Shown: positions 1 to 7,814 of the stretch, piece by piece
How positions within the stretch are numbered: position 1 is the stretch's first letter
How the letters are laid out: each line of letters opens with the position of its first letter
From: an uncultured Eubacteriales bacterium
Lineage (GTDB): Bacteria > Bacillota > Clostridia > Oscillospirales > Oscillospiraceae
DNA length: 16,600 nt
NCBI GenBank assembly: GCA_905205195.1
Contig: CAJLCS010000038.1
Span: 1 to 16,600, forward strand
Direction: 5' to 3'
Translations under genes and position numbers: made by a program
The notes under the pieces: model-generated
Database searches by the model: none
Told to the model about the DNA's origin: nothing
The model's input: only the letters and a program-made list of their open reading frames with translations

Positions 1-528
1 GTCGCAGTTGTGCATATGCTGGGCATAGTAATCCGCATCGTGGAAATGGATGATGCCGGCCTCGTGGGCCTCCACGATTTCCCGGGGCAGGAGAATCCGG
101 CTGGTGATGTCCTTGGACACCTCGCCGGCCATATAGTCCCGCTGCACCGCGTTGATGGTGGGGTTCTTGTTGGCGTTTTCCTGCTTGACCTCCTCGTTGT
201 TGCATTCGATGAGGCTGAGGATCCGGTCGTCGGTGGTGTTGGACCGACGGACCAGGCTGCGGGTGTAGCGGTAAGTGATATATTCCTTGGCGACTTCAAA
301 GGCGCCGTGTGCCATGATCGCCTTTTCCACCAGATCCTGAATTTCCTCCACGGAGGGGCTGCGGCCCATCTCCTCGCAGGAAACCTGGACGCTCTGGGTG
401 ATCCGTTTGATCTGCAGCGGCGTCATCCGCACGCTTTCTTCCACGGCCAGATTGGCCTTGGTAATTGCCGTTTCGATTTTGGTACTGTCGAAGACAGCCT
501 CCGCGCCGTTGCGCTTGATAATCTTCAT
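1..528 (-). CDS. nrdD: Anaerobic (class III) ribonucleoside-triphosphate reductase, N-terminal part
   Basis: This is the first 176 codons of a gene that runs off the left edge of the window. Class III ribonucleotide reductase makes deoxynucleotides in the cytoplasm under anaerobiosis, using a glycyl radical installed by NrdG. The visible part starts MKIIKRNG and holds an ATP-cone allosteric domain at about residues 1-95. The NrdD-typical segment ENANKNP follows, and the fragment ends in HFHDADYYAQHMHNCD, a conserved entry into the catalytic barrel. The glycyl-radical site and the C-terminal zinc site lie outside the window. The ATG at 528-526 is preceded by AAAGGAGA at good spacing, which fixes the start. 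Family knowledge: nrdD is often followed by nrdG, which cannot be checked here. A sigma-A-type promoter and two NrdR-like boxes lie upstream, so repression by NrdR is expected (inference). Confidence 0.95.
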   Translation of the reverse strand, partial: MKIIKRNGAEAVFDSTKIETAITKANLAVEESVRMTPLQIKRITQSVQVSCEEMGRSPSVEEIQDLVEKAIMAHGAFEVAKEYITYRYTRSLVRRSNTTDDRILSLIECNNEEVKQENANKNPTINAVQRDYMAGEVSKDITSRILLPREIVEAHEAGIIHFHDADYYAQHMHNCD

Positions 529-560
529 GGTCCCTTTCTCCTTTGCGTGTTCTAGGACCT

Positions 561-588
561 ATTATACTACATCTTGTGGTTTTTGCAA
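561..588 (-). promoter_or_regulatory. nrdD promoter
   Basis: Reading the minus strand, the -35 is TTGCAA (588-583) and the -10 is a perfect TATAAT (566-561), with a 16-bp spacer. The start codon lies about 33 bases beyond the -10. A proximal NrdR-like box covers the spacer and half of the -10. Confidence 0.75.
564..579 (-). promoter_or_regulatory. NrdR-like box, proximal
   Basis: On the minus strand, CCACAAGATGTAGTAT matches 12 of 16 positions of the NrdR consensus (acaCwAtATaTwGtgt), including the C, A, AT, T and G core. It overlaps the nrdD promoter spacer and the start of the -10, which is where a repressor would block polymerase. The match to the consensus is seen; binding is inferred. 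Confidence 0.65.
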
Positions 589-595
589 GAGGGAA

Positions 596-611
596 TCACA
601 AAATAATGTAA
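596..611 (-). promoter_or_regulatory. NrdR-like box, distal
   Basis: On the minus strand, TTACATTATTTTGTGA matches 11 of 16 positions of the NrdR consensus, including the TwGTG right half. Its centre lies exactly 32 bp from that of the proximal box. That is about three helical turns, the spacing known for paired NrdR sites. The phasing supports the call more strongly than the individual match does. Confidence 0.6.
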
Positions 612-714
612 AATTGGTGATTTTCTCCGGTTTCCACCGCCACCGAAAACCGGGGCGAAACCGGTTCGCCGCCGGGAAATGTTGCGAAATGTCAAGGCTG
701 GGTAAAAGAAACCT

Positions 715-743
715 TTGAAAACCGCCGCAGGATGTAGTATAAT
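715..743 (+). promoter_or_regulatory. galM promoter
   Basis: TTGAAA (715-720) and a perfect TATAAT (738-743) are separated by 17 bp. The transcript would start near 750, leaving a leader of roughly 55 bases before galM. Upstream, at 627-653, there is a 7-bp inverted repeat (CCGGTTT...AAACCGG) with no assigned role. Confidence 0.75.
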
Positions 744-806
744 GAAGCTACCCATATGGGCAATGCCATTTCTGACTTTTTTCAAAAAAGAAAGGAGATC
801 CTTCCT

Positions 807-1832
807 ATGAAAGAACGCTTCGGCACCCTTCCCTCCGGGCAGGAGGCATCCCTCTACACGATTTCCTGCGGTCGGATCACCGCCGTGGTTACCGATCTGG
901 GCGCCACGCTGGTGCGGCTGCTGGTCCCGGACGCGGACGGCCGGACGGCGGACGTGGTCCTGGGCTATGATACCCCGGCGGAGTATCTGCAAAACGGCGG
1001 CTTCCTGGGCGCGACCGTGGGTCGGAACGCCAACCGGGTGAAAAACGCCGCGTTTCTGCTGAACGGTGAGAAAATCCGGCTGACGCCGGTGGAGTGCAGC
1101 AACAACCTGCACAGCGGCCCGGACTGCCTGAAGGACCGGCTCTGGACGGCGGCGTCCGTGTCCGAAACCGCCGTGACCTTTCGGCTGGACAGCCCGGACG
1201 GCGATCAGGGCTTCCCCGGAAACGCCGTGCTGTGCGTGACCTATGCGGTGGACAGCAGCGATACCCTCCACATCCGCTACGACTGCGTCAGCGACAAGGA
1301 CACCGTGTTCAACATGACCAACCACAGCTACTTCAATCTGGCGGGCCACGACCACCCCGAGGCGGCCATGGAGCAGGTCCTCACCATCCCCGGCCGGTTC
1401 TTCACCGCCGCCGATGCCGAGAGCATCCCCACCGGCGAGCTGCGGCCTGTGGATGGCTCGCCCATGGATTTCCGCACTCCCAAGCCCATCGGCCGGGACA
1501 TCGGCGTGGATTACGACGCGCTGAACCTTCAGGGCGGCTACGACCACAACTACGAGGTGTTCTGCGATCCCTGCGCGATTCTGACCGATCCGGTTTCCGG
1601 CCGGACCATGGCGGTTTCCACCGATCTGCCCGGCGTCCAGTTCTATGCCGGTAATTACCTGGATCAGCCCGGTAAGGGCGGCGTGTACTACGGCAAGCGC
1701 TCCGGCGTGGCGCTGGAAACCCAGTACTACCCCGACAGCGTGAACCATCCCGAATGGCCCCAGCCCTTCGTCAAGGCCGGGACGCCTTGGCACAGCGAAA
1801 CCCGGTTCCGCTTTACGGTTCTGAAAAAGTAA
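807..1832 (+). CDS. galM: Aldose 1-epimerase (galactose mutarotase)
   Basis: This 341-residue cytoplasmic enzyme interconverts alpha and beta anomers of galactose and glucose and feeds the Leloir pathway. Its length is usual for the family. Visible landmarks are GRNANRV near the N-terminus, NNLHSG with His102, NMTNHSYFNL with the catalytic acid His173, GGYDHNYE with Asp246, and SGVALETQ with the catalytic base Glu304. These correspond to the His96, His170, Asp243 and Glu304 set described for the Lactococcus lactis enzyme. The ATG at 807 was chosen because AAAGGAG sits just before it; an in-frame ATG at 756 lies about 7 bases after the -10 and has no ribosome site. The gene has its own promoter and terminator. 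Its closeness to an alpha-galactosidase operon suggests it handles released galactose (inference). Confidence 0.93.
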   Translation: MKERFGTLPSGQEASLYTISCGRITAVVTDLGATLVRLLVPDADGRTADVVLGYDTPAEYLQNGGFLGATVGRNANRVKNAAFLLNGEKIRLTPVECSNNLHSGPDCLKDRLWTAASVSETAVTFRLDSPDGDQGFPGNAVLCVTYAVDSSDTLHIRYDCVSDKDTVFNMTNHSYFNLAGHDHPEAAMEQVLTIPGRFFTAADAESIPTGELRPVDGSPMDFRTPKPIGRDIGVDYDALNLQGGYDHNYEVFCDPCAILTDPVSGRTMAVSTDLPGVQFYAGNYLDQPGKGGVYYGKRSGVALETQYYPDSVNHPEWPQPFVKAGTPWHSETRFRFTVLKK

Positions 1833-1879
1833 AAATCAGCGGGAGGAAGTCCGAACGGATTTCCTCCCGCTGATTTTTT
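1832..1879. terminator. Bidirectional intrinsic terminator between galM and the GH106-like gene
   Basis: A perfect 17-bp stem (arms 1832-1848 and 1861-1877) has a 12-base loop and is followed by a T run on the plus strand. The A-rich left flank supplies the matching T run on the minus strand. It sits exactly between the ends of two convergent genes and overlaps the galM stop codon. Confidence 0.92.
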
Positions 1880-1882
1880 GGT

Positions 1883-4597
1883 TTATTCCGTGGTCACCGA
1901 GGTTTCCACAAAGCAGTAGTCGTCGTTCCAGTTTGCCTCCGGGTGCTCGTTGAACACGCAGGGTTCCCGGAAGAAGGAGGCCGGTCCCACGGCGTAGCTT
2001 TCGCCCTCCGCCAGATGATGGGGACCCATCATGTTCCGCAGATTGTTCAGCAGTGTCAGCGTCAGCCGGTTTTCGCCGGGATGCAGCAGCGCCGAGCAGT
2101 CCGGCCGGTCGGACCGGTAGAGAATCACACCGGCAGGCGTTCCGTTGACGGCGGCCTCCACCACGTTGACACCCTTGCGGACCATGGCCAACCGGTAGTT
2201 GGGATCCTCCAGCGTCACCGTCTTGGAAACGGTCAGCGCGCCGGAGAAGAACAGGAAGCCCTGCTTTTCCAGCTCCGTCAGCGTGACGGTTTTCGGCATG
2301 GCGCAGACCACAAAGCTGTCGCGTACCCGGAAGGCGTCCCGCTCCAGCTTCACCGGCGTTCCCAGCGCCCGGACGCCGAAGGTGCCCATCAGGTAGCAAG
2401 GTTCGATTTCCATGCCGTAGCTGAGCTTGTTTTTCTCGCTTTCAAAGATTCGGGATTTCCGCAGGCAGTCGTAAACCGCCGGATCCTGCCGGAAGTCCGT
2501 TTCCAGCGTAACGGTGTTTTCGCCCACCCGGAGCAGCCCCGCCAGATTCAGCTTCCGGAAGGCCTTGTCCCGGAACCAGCCGCAGTCCGTCATGTCCAGC
2601 GGTGTGTCGTTGACCGTGATGCGGTAGATCTCCGGCGTCTCGCACAGCAGGAAGGGGTCCTCCGGCACGGTTTCCACCTGAATATGGTAGACCTGTCGGA
2701 TGGAGACGGGCCGCTCCAGCGCCAGCGCCCGGTTCTGGATGTCCAGAACGTAGCCGTTCTGCTCCTCCAGCTTGCCGTCGAAGTAGTAGTCGCACCGGTC
2801 CAGCGTCAGCAGGTTCGGCGTTGCGTCCTCCACCGTCCAGGTGCCGGACAGATCCAGATTCCGCAGCGTCTTGGGCTGGGCCGTCATCGGCGCGCCCGGC
2901 TCGTCCAGAATCAGCAGGCTTTCGTAGGGCGCAAATTCATAGGTTCCGGAGATGGGCAGCTTTTCGCCGGTGACCTGATCGAGGATGCAGGTGCCGCAGC
3001 CCAGCCGGACGGTCTGGGGACGGTCCGTGGGATTGAGCAGGAAATAGGCGCTTCCGCTGTCCAGAATCCGCTTGGTGTAGATCACGTCGGGATTGTCCAC
3101 CACGTCACTGCGGGCGGGCAGGTCCTCCGGCGCCACGATCCGGCCGCCGGCCGCCCGGAATTCCTCCAGCAGCCGCTCGGTATTAGGCAGGAAGGCCAGA
3201 TGCTCCGGCACCACCACCGTGGAGTAGGCCATCTGCCCGATGACGAGCTTGCCGTTTTCCACCCGGCCGTGGCGCTCCATGATGGTTTCGTCGCCCAGAT
3301 GGAAGGGGATGTGCTTCCGGTCGTAGTCGTTGACGATGGCCTTGAAGCGCTGATAGAATTCGTCCAGTCCCTCGCATTCGCCGTTGTCGAACAGCACCCA
3401 GGCGCTGGTCTGGGGATGGAGCAGCAGCGTGTCCACCTCGCACTTGCCCTCGGCCAGAATCATGCCCACCCGGGACATGCCGGTGCAGAACCGCTCGTAA
3501 TCCTTCCACCAGGGCTGCTGGCAGTACATGGCGGGGGGATAATCCCGCTTCCGGATGCCCCGGAGGCTGTAGCCCTCCAGATGCTGGCACAGCAGGTTCA
3601 CGCCGTGGACCATCTGGTGACTGTAAATCACCCGCAGCTCGTCAAAGCTGACGTTGTGGCCGCACAGGGCGAAGGTTTCGGACAGCACCTGCTTTTTGCC
3701 CAGCTGCTGGGCCACGGAGCCGAGCTGATAGGCGGTCAGATCGTAAATGATGTGCCGCCCCAGGCAGTCCATGCCGGGAATGGTGAGATATTCATAATGG
3801 GGCATGACGGCGCCGTTGGAGGTGACCTGGGAGCGGAAGGTTTCCTCCAGCACCATGTGGCCGGTGAATTTCAGATTGTGATCTTCGCACCAGTCGTGGA
3901 TTTTTTTCATGAAATTGGCGGAAAACAGATCCGTCACCAGCTTCCAGAACCGGATCCGGGTGGTTTTCCAGTCGCCCTGCCGCGCAAACAGCTCCGGCAG
4001 ATGAGAAATCAGGTCCTCGCCGTAGCGCTGACGGTAGCTTTCCAGCATGACGTTGCTCCAGGGAATGCCATTGCGGGAAATCTGCGGCTCGTCGGTGAAA
4101 AATCCGGCAAAATCCGAGCCGAACCGGGCGTAATACTTCTCGTGAATTTCGTTCAGGAAGTCCTGGGTCACCGCCGGGTCCAGCACGTCCACATAGAAGG
4201 GGTTGATTTCATAGTAGAAGCACTTGCCGTCCACGTCGGCGATTTTGTGCTCCGGCTTGTCCGGGACGTCGCCGAAGCGCAGATATTTCTGGCAGTAATA
4301 CTCACCCTTGCCGTTGACGGCGCCGCCGCCGAAGCCGCTGGGCCAGCCGTTTTCGTCGTAGGCCCAGGCGTACATCCCCAGCTTTTTGGCCTCGTCAATA
4401 CCGGCGGCCACGTTGCGGAACCATTCCTCGCCCATGTATTCGGTTTGCAGGCCGCCCCGGGCGTGCATGAAAAAGCCGCCGATGCCGGCCTCGTGCATCA
4501 GACGGATCTGACGCCGGGTTTCCTCCTCGTCCAGCTTCTCGTTCCAGGACCAGAACGGAACGGGGCGGTATGAATTGGGTACCATTTGAAAGTCCAT
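1883..4597 (-). CDS. Large GH106-like (alpha-L-rhamnosidase-like) glycoside hydrolase
   Basis: This 904-residue protein begins with YRPVPFWSWNEKL followed by RRQIRLMHEAGIGGFFMHAR, the opening strand and helix of a TIM barrel in Bacillota hydrolases usually annotated as GH106-like or simply glycosyl hydrolase. Acidic motifs in the barrel region are AYDENGWPSG (Asp81, Glu82), FFTDEPQ (Glu170), GHMVLEE (Glu251/252) and VLSETFA (Glu307); these are candidate catalytic residues, not assigned ones. A glutamine-amidotransferase-like Rossmann region (about 385-510) and beta-sandwich domains follow. There is no signal peptide. The start at 4597 has AAGGAG six bases upstream. The gene diverges from the esterase/GH36 operon with its own promoter. 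Substrate specificity, rhamnosidase or other, cannot be settled from motifs; the hydrolase class is fairly secure. Confidence 0.75.
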   Translation of the reverse strand: MDFQMVPNSYRPVPFWSWNEKLDEEETRRQIRLMHEAGIGGFFMHARGGLQTEYMGEEWFRNVAAGIDEAKKLGMYAWAYDENGWPSGFGGGAVNGKGEYYCQKYLRFGDVPDKPEHKIADVDGKCFYYEINPFYVDVLDPAVTQDFLNEIHEKYYARFGSDFAGFFTDEPQISRNGIPWSNVMLESYRQRYGEDLISHLPELFARQGDWKTTRIRFWKLVTDLFSANFMKKIHDWCEDHNLKFTGHMVLEETFRSQVTSNGAVMPHYEYLTIPGMDCLGRHIIYDLTAYQLGSVAQQLGKKQVLSETFALCGHNVSFDELRVIYSHQMVHGVNLLCQHLEGYSLRGIRKRDYPPAMYCQQPWWKDYERFCTGMSRVGMILAEGKCEVDTLLLHPQTSAWVLFDNGECEGLDEFYQRFKAIVNDYDRKHIPFHLGDETIMERHGRVENGKLVIGQMAYSTVVVPEHLAFLPNTERLLEEFRAAGGRIVAPEDLPARSDVVDNPDVIYTKRILDSGSAYFLLNPTDRPQTVRLGCGTCILDQVTGEKLPISGTYEFAPYESLLILDEPGAPMTAQPKTLRNLDLSGTWTVEDATPNLLTLDRCDYYFDGKLEEQNGYVLDIQNRALALERPVSIRQVYHIQVETVPEDPFLLCETPEIYRITVNDTPLDMTDCGWFRDKAFRKLNLAGLLRVGENTVTLETDFRQDPAVYDCLRKSRIFESEKNKLSYGMEIEPCYLMGTFGVRALGTPVKLERDAFRVRDSFVVCAMPKTVTLTELEKQGFLFFSGALTVSKTVTLEDPNYRLAMVRKGVNVVEAAVNGTPAGVILYRSDRPDCSALLHPGENRLTLTLLNNLRNMMGPHHLAEGESYAVGPASFFREPCVFNEHPEANWNDDYCFVETSVTTE

Positions 4598-4665
4598 TGC
4601 GTTCTCCTTGCAGATGTTTGATTTTGGAAATGCGGAGGCGGCCGGGCCGCATCCTGCTCGGCGTC

Positions 4666-4694
4666 ATTATAGCATTCCCGGCCGAACGTTGCAA
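4666..4694 (-). promoter_or_regulatory. Promoter of the GH106-like gene
   Basis: On the minus strand, TTGCAA (4694-4689), a 17-bp spacer and a perfect TATAAT (4671-4666). The leader between promoter and start codon is about 68 bases and contains a small GC-rich inverted repeat (arms 4630-4635 and 4647-4652). The -35 sequence is the same as at nrdD and at the membrane-protein gene. Confidence 0.75.
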
Positions 4695-4727
4695 GAAAAA
4701 TTTTGGAACCTTTTGCTAAAACAGGGG

Positions 4728-4756
4728 TTGACCCGCCCAAACGAAACTGGTATGAT
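4728..4756 (+). promoter_or_regulatory. Promoter of the four-gene glycan operon
   Basis: TTGACC (4728-4733), a 17-bp spacer and TATGAT (4751-4756). It points away from the GH106-like promoter, with about 33 bp between the two -35 boxes. One regulator could therefore control both arms, though no clear operator palindrome or catabolite-control site was found here. Confidence 0.7.
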
Positions 4757-4789
4757 AGACAAAATTCTTCGGAAGAAGGAGAAATGACC

Positions 4790-5848
4790 ATGGACATTAC
4801 CAAACTGGACCCCAACCTTGCCCCGGACCGGGTGCATTGGGAGGGCATGAAAACCTGCGACCCCAACCGGCCGCCCTTCCGGCTCTACGGCCTGTGCCGC
4901 GAGCCGGGCGAGACGGATTACAAGCGCCTGCCCCGGGAGGTTGCCTTTTCGATGGACAATCCGCAGGTGCGCGCGCTTTACACCAACACGGCGGGAATCC
5001 GGCTCCGGTTCCGCACGGATTCCGGCCGGATCGTCCTGCGGGCGGCGCTGCCGGATCTGTGCCGGTTTCCCCATATGCCGCTGACCGGCACCGGCTGCTT
5101 TGACCTGTACGCGGACGGGGAATTTGTGACGGCCATGCAGCCGGACCGGCCGCTGACGGGGGACGGCCCGGTGTGCTACGACTCCGCCCGCAGCTTCCCG
5201 GACCGGCGGATGCGGGACATTCTGATTCATTTTCCCCTTTACAACAACGTGTCCCAGGTCCTGCTGGGGCTGGACGAGGACGCGATGATCCTGCCGCCGG
5301 AGCCTTACGAGCACGAGACGCCGGTGGCCTACTATGGCTCCTCCATTACCCAGGGCGGCTGCGCCTCCCACGGGGGCAACAGCTATCAGGCGATTCTTTC
5401 CCGGCGGCTTCACACGGATTACCGGAATTTCGGCTTTTCCGGCGGCTGCCGGGGAGAGTTGGCGCTGGCGGACTACTTTGCCACGCTGGAAATGTCGGTT
5501 TTCGTGCTGGATTACGACCACAATGCCCCCAGCGCCGCCTTTTTGCAGGAGACCCACGAGCCGTTTTTCCGTCGGTTCCGGGAAAAGCGGCCGGAGGTGC
5601 CGGTGATTCTGATTTCGGTGGCGGACCGCTCCTTCGGCGAGGAAACCGAGGCCCGGCGGGACGTGATCCGGCGCACCTACGACCGCGCCGTGGCGGCGGG
5701 GGACAAAAACGTGTATTTTCTGGACGGCGACACCATTTACCGGGACGTGGGCCGGGGACTTTGCACGGTGGACGGGTGCCATCCCAACGATCTGGGCTTC
5801 TGGTGCATGGCCAATGCCATCGAAAAGGTCCTGAAGCCGCTTTTATAA
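4790..5848 (+). CDS. SGNH/GDSL-family esterase with GxDLY N-terminal domain
   Basis: This 352-residue hydrolase is probably a carbohydrate deacylase. The N-terminal beta domain (about 20-165) carries GCFDLY (102-107), the signature of the GxDLY domain that precedes this SGNH type (Lipase_GDSL_3). The catalytic domain starts at YYGSSITQGG; Ser185 is the expected nucleophile. Later blocks are NFGFSGG (Gly/Asn region) and DGCHPND with Asp328 and His331 completing the triad. No signal peptide or membrane segment is visible, so it should act in the cytoplasm. Two in-frame ATGs, 4784 and 4790, follow the AAGGAG at 4776; only the second has normal spacing (8 bases), so 4790 was chosen. It is the first gene of the operon, 13 bases before the next start. 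The acyl group and the sugar are unknown. Confidence 0.85.
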   Translation: MDITKLDPNLAPDRVHWEGMKTCDPNRPPFRLYGLCREPGETDYKRLPREVAFSMDNPQVRALYTNTAGIRLRFRTDSGRIVLRAALPDLCRFPHMPLTGTGCFDLYADGEFVTAMQPDRPLTGDGPVCYDSARSFPDRRMRDILIHFPLYNNVSQVLLGLDEDAMILPPEPYEHETPVAYYGSSITQGGCASHGGNSYQAILSRRLHTDYRNFGFSGGCRGELALADYFATLEMSVFVLDYDHNAPSAAFLQETHEPFFRRFREKRPEVPVILISVADRSFGEETEARRDVIRRTYDRAVAAGDKNVYFLDGDTIYRDVGRGLCTVDGCHPNDLGFWCMANAIEKVLKPLL

Positions 5849-5861
5849 GGAGAAAATGACC

Positions 5862-7799
5862 ATGTATCGTTTATCGGTTCCCGTGATGCTCCACGACGGC
5901 TTTGACCGGGAGGGAACGCTGGCCCAGCTGCGCCGTTGCGGCGCGGAGCGGGTATTTCTGGCCATCGACACCCTGTCCTTTGACCCGAAGGAGCGGGAAC
6001 ATACGCTGGCGCTGCTCCGGGAGAACATTCCCTTCTTCCAGGCGGCGGGTCTGGAAACCGGCGTGTGGCTGTGGAGCTTTCTCCGCAGTCGGCCGGAGGC
6101 GGACACCTGGGGCTGCATCTTACAGGAAAATCACCGGGGCGAGACCTTCCCCGGGGCCTACTGCCCGGCGTCGCCGGGACTGATTGCCGACACGGCGGAC
6201 TTTCTGTCGAAGGCGGCGGCCATCGGGCCGGACGTGATTCAGTTTGACGACGATTACCGGCTTCTGGCGGAGAATGAAAACTCCGTGGCCTGCTTCTGCC
6301 CCCGGCACCTTGCGCGGATGCAGGCCATTGCGGGGGAGCCGGTTTCCCGGGAGACGCTGTACGAAAAGGGGTATACCGGCCTTCCCAACCGGTACCGGCA
6401 GGCGGTGATGCAGGCCACCGGCGAAAGCATGGAGCATTTTGCCGAAGAAATGCGCCGGGCGGTGGACCGGGTGAACCCGAAGACCCGGATTTCCGTTTGC
6501 AGCTGTATGCCCACCTGGGATACTAACGGCACCAACGCGGTACGGGTGGCGAAGGCCCTGGCCGGCGGCACCCGGCCGCTGATGCGGCTCATCGGCGCGC
6601 CCTACTGGGCGGCGCTGAACGCCTGGGGCCATCGCCTTGCCTATGTGATCGAGCTGAGCCGGATGGAAAGCAGCTGGTGCGACGGCAGCGGCGTGGAAAT
6701 CATGAGCGAGGGGGATACCCACCCCCGACCCCGCTACCGGGTGGCGGCCAACTATCTGGAGCATTACGACACGGCGCTGCGTTTTTCCGGAGAAACCGAC
6801 GGCATCCTGAAATATATGATGGACTACGTCTCGTCTCCCGGTTATGAAACGGGTTATGTCAACCGGCACGTCCGCAATCAGCCGGAATACGACGCCATTG
6901 CCGCCATGACGGCGGGCACCGCGCCGGAGGGCGTCCGGGTTTACGAGACCATGGCCAAAATGGCCCAGGCGGACCTGACCGATATTCCTGATCCCGCCGC
7001 CTACAGCTGGAACAGCTTCTTCTCCAAGGCGGCCCGGATGATGGCGGACAGCAGTGTGCCCACGGTGTACCGGGGCACCGGCTGGTGCGGCATCGCCTTC
7101 GGCGAGAACGCCCGGCATCTGCCGCCGGACGCGCTGGACCACGGGCTGATTCTGGATGTCCGGGCGGCCCGGATCCTGACGGAACAGGGCGTGGACGTGG
7201 GCCTGGCATCCGTCGGCGGCTGCTTCAAGGCGGAGCGGATCCGTTATCCGGCTGAGGGGGAGGAAACGGTATCCGGCTACGGCAGCCGGTCCGTTTACGA
7301 CGTGACGCTGCGGCCCGGGGCGGAAATTCTGGCGGTCAGCACCCGGCGGACAGTGGCCGGGGATGAAACCGGCTGGGACGGCACCGCCGTCGGCGCGGAT
7401 GAGGCGGAATATCCGGATGTGATTCATTATGTCAACCAAAAAGGACAGAAATTCCTGGTTCTTGCCTTTGACGCGGACTTTACGGACGCGCTTCGCTGGC
7501 GGACCTATGCCATGCAGCGGCTGCTGCTGACGCAGATCGGCTGGCTTTCCGGCCGGACGCTGCCGGTTTCCTGCCCAGGCCACCCAGACCTGTACCTGCA
7601 ATACCGCACCGGCGGCGGGGCGGCGGTGCTGGGTCTGTGGAATCAGTTCCCGGACGACATTCCGGCGCCCACCGTATTGCTGGACCGGCCTTACCGGCGC
7701 GTTGTCTGCTATGGCTGCACCGGCACCCTGTCCGGCGCCGCGCTGACACTGTCGGACCTTGCCCCCTACGGCCGGGCCTATTGCAGGCTGGAGCCGTAA
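5862..7799 (+). CDS. Uncharacterised TIM-barrel protein, putative glycoside hydrolase
   Basis: I do not recognise a named family for this 645-residue protein. The N-terminal half alternates short beta strands and helices like a TIM barrel: VPVMLHDGF, RVFLAID, TGVWLWSF, DVIQFDDDY (Asp129-131), and a later VEIMSEGDTHPRPRY with Glu283. Acidic residues at such strand ends suit a glycoside hydrolase or related carbohydrate enzyme. From about residue 430 a Rossmann-like segment (GLILDVRAARILTEQGVDVGL) resembles the glutamine-amidotransferase-like middle domain of GH42-type enzymes. A beta-rich C-terminus ends the chain. There is no signal peptide. The ATG at 5862 lies 9 bases after AAGGAG; an earlier in-frame ATG at 5856 is too close. 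It stands 13 bases after the esterase and 15 before the EEP gene, clearly in one operon. Confidence 0.6.
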   Translation: MYRLSVPVMLHDGFDREGTLAQLRRCGAERVFLAIDTLSFDPKEREHTLALLRENIPFFQAAGLETGVWLWSFLRSRPEADTWGCILQENHRGETFPGAYCPASPGLIADTADFLSKAAAIGPDVIQFDDDYRLLAENENSVACFCPRHLARMQAIAGEPVSRETLYEKGYTGLPNRYRQAVMQATGESMEHFAEEMRRAVDRVNPKTRISVCSCMPTWDTNGTNAVRVAKALAGGTRPLMRLIGAPYWAALNAWGHRLAYVIELSRMESSWCDGSGVEIMSEGDTHPRPRYRVAANYLEHYDTALRFSGETDGILKYMMDYVSSPGYETGYVNRHVRNQPEYDAIAAMTAGTAPEGVRVYETMAKMAQADLTDIPDPAAYSWNSFFSKAARMMADSSVPTVYRGTGWCGIAFGENARHLPPDALDHGLILDVRAARILTEQGVDVGLASVGGCFKAERIRYPAEGEETVSGYGSRSVYDVTLRPGAEILAVSTRRTVAGDETGWDGTAVGADEAEYPDVIHYVNQKGQKFLVLAFDADFTDALRWRTYAMQRLLLTQIGWLSGRTLPVSCPGHPDLYLQYRTGGGAAVLGLWNQFPDDIPAPTVLLDRPYRRVVCYGCTGTLSGAALTLSDLAPYGRAYCRLEP

Positions 7800-7814
7800 A
7801 GGGAGGGCAGCGGT

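Noticed and set aside
756..806. 17-residue N-terminal extension of GalM
   Set aside because: The ATG at 756 lies about 7 bases after the likely transcription start and lacks a ribosome site; AAAGGAG immediately precedes the ATG at 807.
567..1793. 408-codon minus-strand open frame opposite galM
   Set aside because: galM on the plus strand has all catalytic residues, a promoter and a ribosome site; the opposite frame has no motif.
1943..4573. 876-codon plus-strand open frame opposite the GH106-like gene
   Set aside because: It is the antisense shadow of a well-supported 904-residue hydrolase. It has no family motif, no ribosome site, and an A/V/Q/H/G-rich composition typical of antisense frames in GC-rich genes.
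4598..4789. Catabolite-control (cre) or LacI-type operator between the divergent glycan promoters
   Set aside because: I searched by eye for a cre-like or long palindromic site and found only a 6-bp GC-rich inverted repeat, which is not enough to name an operator.
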